A stretch of 64,000 nucleotides of DNA, from contig NC_087063.1 in the NCBI RefSeq assembly GCF_963678635.1, positions 75,599,617 to 75,663,616 on the forward strand, read 5' to 3'. The stretch is from Symsagittifera roscoffensis (Eukaryota > Xenacoelomorpha > Acoela > Convolutidae). The notes under the pieces are model-generated. The model searched no databases. It saw nothing but the letters and a program-made list of their open reading frames with translations, and was not told the origin of the DNA. Both the position numbers and the translations under genes were made by a program. Shown piece after piece: positions 59,014 through 64,000 of this stretch; within the stretch, counting starts at the first letter, position 1, and the number at the start of each line of letters is the position of its first letter.

Positions 59014-59778
59014 TCAAGTTTTTACGGGTAAAGCATATCCCAGTTTCCTCCCCCTCTGTATCGTGATTGGTATGTCAAGGGTATTCAACAAGACACTCAC
59101 GCAGAGACCGCTCTTCGTTATCGAGAAGAATCTTCCTAAAACAGCATCACTTTGACTATTTGGATTTGGCACTATGCATACCTGCTTGTTGTCACTTAGT
59201 TCATTGTAATTTTTCATTCGTAAGCTTACGATCGCCGCTTAGTTCGCCTTTAGCCTCACCCTCCTACTCAAGAATACCGGTGCTTTGTTCTCATTCGCCA
59301 TTATTAAATTTACCGGTTTAATTGCGTACCTCCTATCCGGGTTCCGTATCCTGAACATTGCGTTGTTTAGATCAATCGTTACATCAAAGTTCCTGATGAA
59401 GTCTCTGCCTAATATGAATTGGTCAGACTCATCTAGGTTTTCTACGACAAGAAAGCTCATCCACAGGTTGCGTTCCCCCAGATTTAGGGCTATTATCGGC
59501 GTTCTGCCCAACACCCGCAGCGCCCCTTTGTTTGCAGCTGACAACCGTATTCTTGAGTCTATCATATCATTTTTGTTGAAGCCCATTCGTTCCCAAGTTT
59601 CGATTGGTATGACACTCAAGACCGCTCCCATATCAAGTAACCCCCGTAGCTGAGTCTTCTTGCCACTTATGTCGAGCACATGTGCTGACACATCTGCCTC
59701 TGTCCCGATGTGAATTGCATCTTCCTCAAGCATGGCGCAGTGTCCAATCGATCTCACTTTCAACTCTTCTTTTCCCAC
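59014..59778 (-). pseudogene. Aspartic protease and spacer
   Basis: LRGLLDMGAVLSVIP carries the catalytic motif in which the usual Asp-Thr/Ser-Gly reads Asp-Met-Gly. The flap-side and C-terminal block DQFILGRDFIRNFDVTID is typical of retropepsins. The enzyme would cut Gag-Pol. After a TAA (59239) the frame continues in phase with a spacer (LDIPITIQRGRKLGYAL) to a TGA at 59014 just before RT. Gag and protease are out of phase across a 14-bp tandem duplication (CTACGTGGGAAAAT) at about 59775-59800. Confidence 0.88.
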
Positions 59779-61540
59779 GTAGATTTTCCCACGTAGATGT
59801 TATCATTGTTTTCGTATAGATGTTGATCCCATCTATATTTAGCATCACCTCATGCGGACCATAAGCCTCTGTGTACCTGTTATCAACTCGGACTGACTTG
59901 CTACCCCCTCTCGTGAGTAGTGCCCTCAATGCTCTAGAAGTCGTTTGTGAGCTTATACCACTCAAGTAATCTGCGTACACATCAATGTGCATTATTGTCT
60001 GGTCATTTGGTTCGCTCAAGTTTCTCGTTACCTCATGGCCGCCCACGGTGATTTTTGACATTATTCTTGCCCCGATCTTTGTTATACCGAATGGCTTCCC
60101 CGTCACCATCTTTACAGTGTTGCAGTTTCCATTTTTTGTCGACCCCGTTACAGCCTCTGGTATTGGCTGCGAGCAACCTAATTCCTCGTTCATTTTCTGT
60201 CTTTCGATCTCTTGCTTCAGTCGTTGTTCTATTTCTTTCGCCGCCAGGTCCTGTTTCACTTTATTGATAGCTTCCGCCGCCGCCTTCTCATAATTTATCT
60301 CTAGGGCGTTTCTGGCCGTGGCCTCTATTGTACTATTAACTTGCGTTACAGCTTTCACTGTTTTCGTTGGCAGTTCCGCACTTGGTGTTTCTACGTTTTT
60401 TGTTTCAAATTCACCTTGTCTATTTCTCTGGTTCTGTACCGCTGCTAACGCTAACTTGTGTTTTGGATGACTCTGGTTCTTGACTGCCTCCCAGAACAAC
60501 GGACAGTCCATCCTGAAGTGCCCCTCTTGGTTGCAGAAGAAGCATCTTGCACCTATTTTGATGATCAAGCCACTATGGAACTCGTGTTCCTCCATCTGGC
60601 TCATATCGTCCTCATCGGGTGCATATCCCAAACTCTTCATGCCCTGCTTGTATGTTGTGCAATCCGCCACATGATGGTCAGCTGACCCGCAGTTCGCGCA
60701 TGATCTACGTTTGTCCATGTCATCTCTGGGTTTGTACCACGACGACCTTTGTGGTTGATTCCCCCCTTGCGTATTCCTGTTATCTGAGTACGAGTATTTC
60801 TTGGGTTTCATTAGCATGTACTCTCTTGACTTTTGCCTCATCTCTTCTGGAGTTGGTGCACTGTCTTTCGACAATGTATAGTATGTTGCTAACATTGTTC
60901 TCAAGTCATCACTCTTTACCCCATCAATGAACTTTGAGGCGATGCTGAAGTTCCTTCTATTGGTGGATTCTTCCGGGTCACTCCTTCGTCTCAAGCTCTC
61001 TAGATCATTTGGGAACCTGTCTATCGATTCATCGTCTCTCTGCCTTCTCTTTTCAAATTGCATCATCGCTTGATGACCTTTCATGCCTGACCCGAATCGA
61101 TTTAACAATATTTCGAAGATTTTATCCGCTGTGTCGCGTTCCTCTTCCTTCTTCGCAACCACGAAGAAGGAAGAGGAACTCTTCCGTTCCTCTTCCTTCA
61201 CCGCAATACTGAGCCTTTCAAGTTGCTCAGTATTGCGGTGCGTGTTTGCCTCTCATCGTTCAAGTTGTCTTGTTCCAAGTGCAACCTCATGACTTCTACC
61301 CAAGTGTCAATGCATCCGTCTGAATCATCCTTGAATTTTTTCTTGAATTTGTTTCTTGAAAGTTTTCCTGGATTTGTTGCCTCCTCTGTCACTCGAGTCG
61401 GTGTTCCTTGTGGCTAAGGCTTCCAGTGTCCTGTTCATCATTTCCCAGGTGCTTGCCCATGTCATGGCTTCCGGTCCCACGTTGTTGTGAGTCGTGGAGT
61501 CCCCTGGACCACTGGTTGTGTTCGCTGTTCCACTTTTCAT
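59726..61540 (-). pseudogene. Gag capsid-like region and two zinc knuckles
   Basis: From about 61540 the frames carry a helical capsid-like part (DSDGCIDTWVEVMRLHLEQ, FEILLNRFGSGMKGHQAM, QRDDESIDRFPNDLESL) of the Ty3 Gag type. Two CCHC knuckles follow: CANCGSADHHVADC and CFFCNQEGHFRMDC, both exact C-x2-C-x4-H-x4-C. A Gln/Glu/Lys-rich helix follows. The capsid is split by shifts near 61380 and by a pair of perfect hairpins at 61138-61240. The protein would form the particle and package RNA. Confidence 0.88.
61138..61240. repeat. Two adjacent perfect hairpins in gag
   Basis: Hairpin 1: arms GTTCCTCTTCCTTCTTCG (61138-61155) and its complement (61162-61179), 18 bp, loop 6. Hairpin 2: arms CACCGCAATACTGAG (61199-61213) and complement (61226-61240), 15 bp, loop 12. 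GTTCCTCTTCCTTC is also directly repeated at 61138 and 61186. The structure interrupts the capsid frame. Confidence 0.95.
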
Positions 61541-61615
61541 GATCGCTTTTGCCCCCCCCCCCCCCTGTTCTGTACTCGCAGCATCCCGGGGTAACGGTAA
61601 CGGTGTTGACTGCCG

Positions 61616-62638
61616 TTATCTCCGTTGTGGTTCCACGAAGTCAACTCTATTGCTTTGCGTCCGCTCCGCTGCTGGACTGTCTTGTGGCGTTGAGTTCCTC
61701 AAGATGGCGTCTAACTTTGTCTGTATTGCACATGAGCTCTCAGCCTGGTCCCTACTCATCGTATCCATTTTCGTTTCCAAACTCCCCAACTGGCTATTCA
61801 CTGCGTCGTATCGTTGCTTCATTTCCTGCATGTCTTTTCTGATGTTCTTGTCTCGCTCTTCATCAGTGGTGTCTACTTTGTCCGACATCTGCTGAAGCTT
61901 TTCATCTGTCGCTCTCGCTAGGTTGAAATAGCTGTCCAGGTATTCATGTTTGTTGTTTCTTATTTCCTTCCTTATCACATCTCTATCCTCTTCGCTGTGC
62001 TTCAGTTTCTTGTCTATTTGATCTAGCTTTGCCATCAAATCACCTAACTCAAGAGTAGCTGTTCCATGGTCTGTTGTTGTCCTGTTGTCGGTTGCTGTTC
62101 CCGGTCTGATCTGATCTTCGTTTTGATCGGTGTCTGTCGTTCTTATGGAGACTGTTCCGAATGTTTTGCCTTTCTCGGCTTTCGTCTCTTCCATTACTGC
62201 GTCTCTCGACTTCATTCCGACCATTATCGCCAATCTTTCAGTAAAAGACGTTCTTTTTGCTTGAGACTCGTCCTTCACCGTTTCTGGCGTGTTGCCTGTT
62301 GTGTCTTCCACATTGTCTATCGGTGAGAACTCCATGGACTTTGGATTAGGTTCTTCCGCATGCGGCATCGGAGTTGATTCTGTCGTCTTCTTTCCCACCT
62401 CATCCACACTTTGGTCTGGTGTCTCTAGTTCAATCTCAATGGTGAGTTCTGCTTGCTTCCCTTCCGTGCCCTCTTTTGCTCTGTTCTCTGTATTACTCCT
62501 CGTATTGACCATGCTAACTGAAAAGTTCTTCTTTGTTATCTTTGGACCCATTGATGTCGTTTTACGTAGCGACGAGTTATATTTTGTCTTCGCTTCAGTA
62601 GATCTTTTTTCAGCCACCGGTACCCTGCTCCGCCTCAT
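61616..62638 (-). CDS. N-terminal Gag part with coiled coil
   Basis: Begins at ATG (62636-62638), 340 codons. Residues 1-190 are polar, rich in Lys, Glu and Thr, with low complexity. Residues ~195-320 form a coiled coil (DLMAKLDQIDKKLKHSEEDR, QLGSLETKMDTMSRDQ). Such coils precede capsid in several Gag proteins and mediate assembly. A TAA at 61616 and a poly-G run at 61549-61562 (seen as C on the plus strand) separate it from the capsid part, so it was probably one Gag protein. Confidence 0.7.
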   Translation of the reverse strand: MRRSRVPVAEKRSTEAKTKYNSSLRKTTSMGPKITKKNFSVSMVNTRSNTENRAKEGTEGKQAELTIEIELETPDQSVDEVGKKTTESTPMPHAEEPNPKSMEFSPIDNVEDTTGNTPETVKDESQAKRTSFTERLAIMVGMKSRDAVMEETKAEKGKTFGTVSIRTTDTDQNEDQIRPGTATDNRTTTDHGTATLELGDLMAKLDQIDKKLKHSEEDRDVIRKEIRNNKHEYLDSYFNLARATDEKLQQMSDKVDTTDEERDKNIRKDMQEMKQRYDAVNSQLGSLETKMDTMSRDQAESSCAIQTKLDAILRNSTPQDSPAAERTQSNRVDFVEPQRR

Positions 62639-62949
62639 TATTTTTATTTACAATTGTTCCTATTTACAGTATTACTATCTACAAAATTCTACTCTAAGGT
62701 TAAAACCTGCTTTGAAAAAATTGATAAAAAGAAATTTACAATAAAAACAACGTTTCCTAAGCTTTTTGAAAATTCTATATGTTCTTGATCCCCACAGTAC
62801 CGGATCTTTATGCCTGGTTAGAAAATTCAATTTTGCGATTGGTTACTTCAACCTGTCCTAGCACTCCTTAGTACCGTCACGCCCCTTCTTTATACTGTTC
62901 CTAGACTTCCTATCTACTGTCCCAAGACTATTCAGTTCTGTCCCAGTAC

Positions 62950-63560
62950 TTCTTGTTAGTGTCTCAAGACCCTTGCCCTAAGACGACCGTCCCAAGACTA
63001 GTGTCCCAAGACCACTGTCCCAAGACTACTGTCCCAAGACTACTGTCCCAAGACCACTGTCCCAAGACTACTGTCCCAAGACTACTGTCCCAAGACTACT
63101 GTCCCAAGACTACTGTCCCAAGACCCCTGCCCTAAGACGACCTCCCAAGACTAGTGTCCCAAGACCACTGTCCCAAGACTACTGTCCCAAGACTCTTGCC
63201 CTAAGACTACCGTTCCAAGACTAGTGTCCCAAGACCACTGTCCCAAGACTACTGTCCCAAGACTACTGTCCCAAGACTACTGTCCCAAGACTACTGTCCC
63301 AAGACCAGTGTCCCAAGACCACTGTCCCAAGACCACTGTCCCAAGACCACTGTCCCAAGACCACTGTCCCAAGACCACTGTCCCAAGACTACTGTCCCAA
63401 GACCAGTGTCCCAAGACTGTGTCGTACCAAGACTGCTCTGGTCCAAGACTGTCCCAAGACTGCACCGTCCCCAGACTGTCCCAAGACTGCACTGTCCCAA
63501 GACCGTCCCCAGACTGCAATGTCCCAAGAATTCTTCGGTACTGTCCCAAGACTTGTCACT
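62950..63560. repeat. 14-bp minisatellite (CTGTCCCAAGACTA)
   Basis: About 40 units of CTGTCCCAAGACYA, with interspersed variants such as CTTGCCCTAAGACG. It lies upstream of gag on the minus strand, so it would be transcribed in the leader of the giant element if that extends this far. Because 14 is not divisible by 3, the overlapping open frames are not meaningful. Confidence 0.95.
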
Positions 63561-64000
63561 AAGTGTCTGGATAGTAGGATCTCTTCTTCTTCGTTGTGGG
63601 GACTCTTGAACCGCTGTACCGTGTACCACCACTTGAGCTCTAGTAAAATTTTCCCAAAATCCCTATCTTAATGGCCAAAATCCAAACACTGACCCCCCTG
63701 TATTTATCTCCCTTTCGTTGTTTCAGGCTTTTTGAAACCCCAACTTTTTCGCAGGTATCTTGTGATCACCTGTTCGTTCAAATACCAACAACAAACTTTC
63801 ACCAAAACGTAAAAATTTAAACAGGAAAAATTTCAAAAACAGAGAGATGAACCCACCTGAAATTCAAAGTTGACAGATATCAACCTTTATCTGAAAAAAT
63901 GTCTGGTACCCGATTGCCACGCGTTTTCCTCCCCCCTGCTAGCGATCTTATGGGGTATCACAAAAACTGTCTATGTCCGTTCCCCCCTACCGATCCGACC
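63561..64000. other. Right-edge region, possible leader or LTR of the giant element
   Basis: There is no coding frame. It contains short pyrimidine-rich runs and TGGTACCCGATTGCC near 63904. An LTR could begin here or beyond the window, but no repeat partner is visible near 44 kb. Confidence 0.3.

Larger units (their letters stand above)
44397..62638 (-). mobile_element. Giant Ty3/gypsy-type retroelement with macro and SGNH domains
   Basis: All long frames from 62638 down to 44397 are on the minus strand. In reading order they are Gag, protease, RT, RNase H, integrase and macro-like domain (block A, 62638-53795), then a second block (53271-44397) with coiled coil and two SGNH-type domains. 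Base composition is much less AT-rich than the flanks and similar in both blocks. The gap between blocks is ~520 bp, too short for an evident 3' LTR plus 5' LTR pair. This favours one element of at least 18 kb, although two adjacent elements remain possible. LTRs and primer-binding site were not found, and the leader runs toward the right edge. Many breaks coincide with homopolymers, so some may be sequencing errors rather than decay. Confidence 0.65.

Noticed and set aside
44397-62638. Plus-strand open frames opposite the giant element
   Set aside because: They are antisense shadows of the minus-strand frames; none shows recognisable motifs.
62953-63632. Open frames in the 14-bp minisatellite
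   Set aside because: Products are simple repeats (SQDHCPKTTVPRL-like) present in several frames and both strands.

Overview
Organism: The window is AT-rich, gene-poor eukaryotic nuclear DNA, most likely from an invertebrate animal. Evidence: a BEL/Pao-type retrotransposon remnant (a group known mainly from metazoans), a Maverick/Polinton-like DNA polymerase relic, a type II membrane carbohydrate sulfotransferase split by introns whose acceptors look like TTTTNTAG/CAG, non-LTR and LTR retroelements, MITEs and many tandem repeats. I cannot name the species. There is no sign of bacterial operons, rRNA or CRISPR. Layout, left part: 1-1.0 kb, 22-bp satellite; 2.2-4.5 kb (minus), decayed protein-primed type DNA polymerase B with an internal tandem duplication; 4.7-7.1 kb (plus), decayed BEL/Pao pol; 7.3-10.07 kb, a probable CCGGG-ended non-autonomous element carrying a 27-bp degenerate array and a 22-bp array with 110-bp higher-order structure; 10.6-13.5 kb, a diverged 1.3-kb direct duplication with two small MITEs, ending exactly at the start of the sulfotransferase gene. 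Sulfotransferase locus: exon 1 at 13.5 kb and two C-terminal exons at 25.7 and 26.4 kb. The long interval between them holds a hAT MITE with its 8-bp target duplication, a second CCGGG element with a MITE inside it, a third MITE copy, five ~275-bp tandem units and a 5'-truncated non-LTR retrotransposon with 12-bp target duplications. Middle: 27.2-28.6 kb, more CCGGG/22-bp elements; 29.9-33.3 kb, a 1.7-kb direct duplication with a tRNA-like segment in each copy; 33.7-35.5 kb, uncertain coding remnants and a 326-bp duplication; 35.8 kb, an inverted repeat; 36.2-36.7 kb, a tetranucleotide microsatellite; 39-42.9 kb, an eroded plus-strand Ty3-like gag-protease region. Right part (44.4-63.6 kb, minus strand): a very large Ty3/gypsy-type retroelement. 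Read on the minus strand it has a 14-bp minisatellite leader, coiled-coil Gag, capsid/zinc-knuckle Gag, protease, reverse transcriptase, RNase H, a long acidic linker, integrase, and a macro-like domain in frame with integrase. It is followed after only ~520 bp by a second ~9-kb coding block with a coiled coil, a complete SGNH (GDSL) hydrolase, a second SGNH-like domain and long unassigned regions. Both blocks are broken by nonsense codons and single-base shifts. How it fits together: the only plausible host gene is the sulfotransferase; the rest is mobile DNA and its products. Two themes stand out. The dispersed 22-bp TCGA repeats seem to be the internal payload of a family of elements ending in CCCGGG. 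The giant Ty3-like element carries enzyme domains (macro, SGNH) that ordinary Ty3 elements lack, and both of its coding blocks are rich in the hexamer CTCAAG/CTTGAG. LTRs of this element were not identified inside the window, so it may extend past the right edge.
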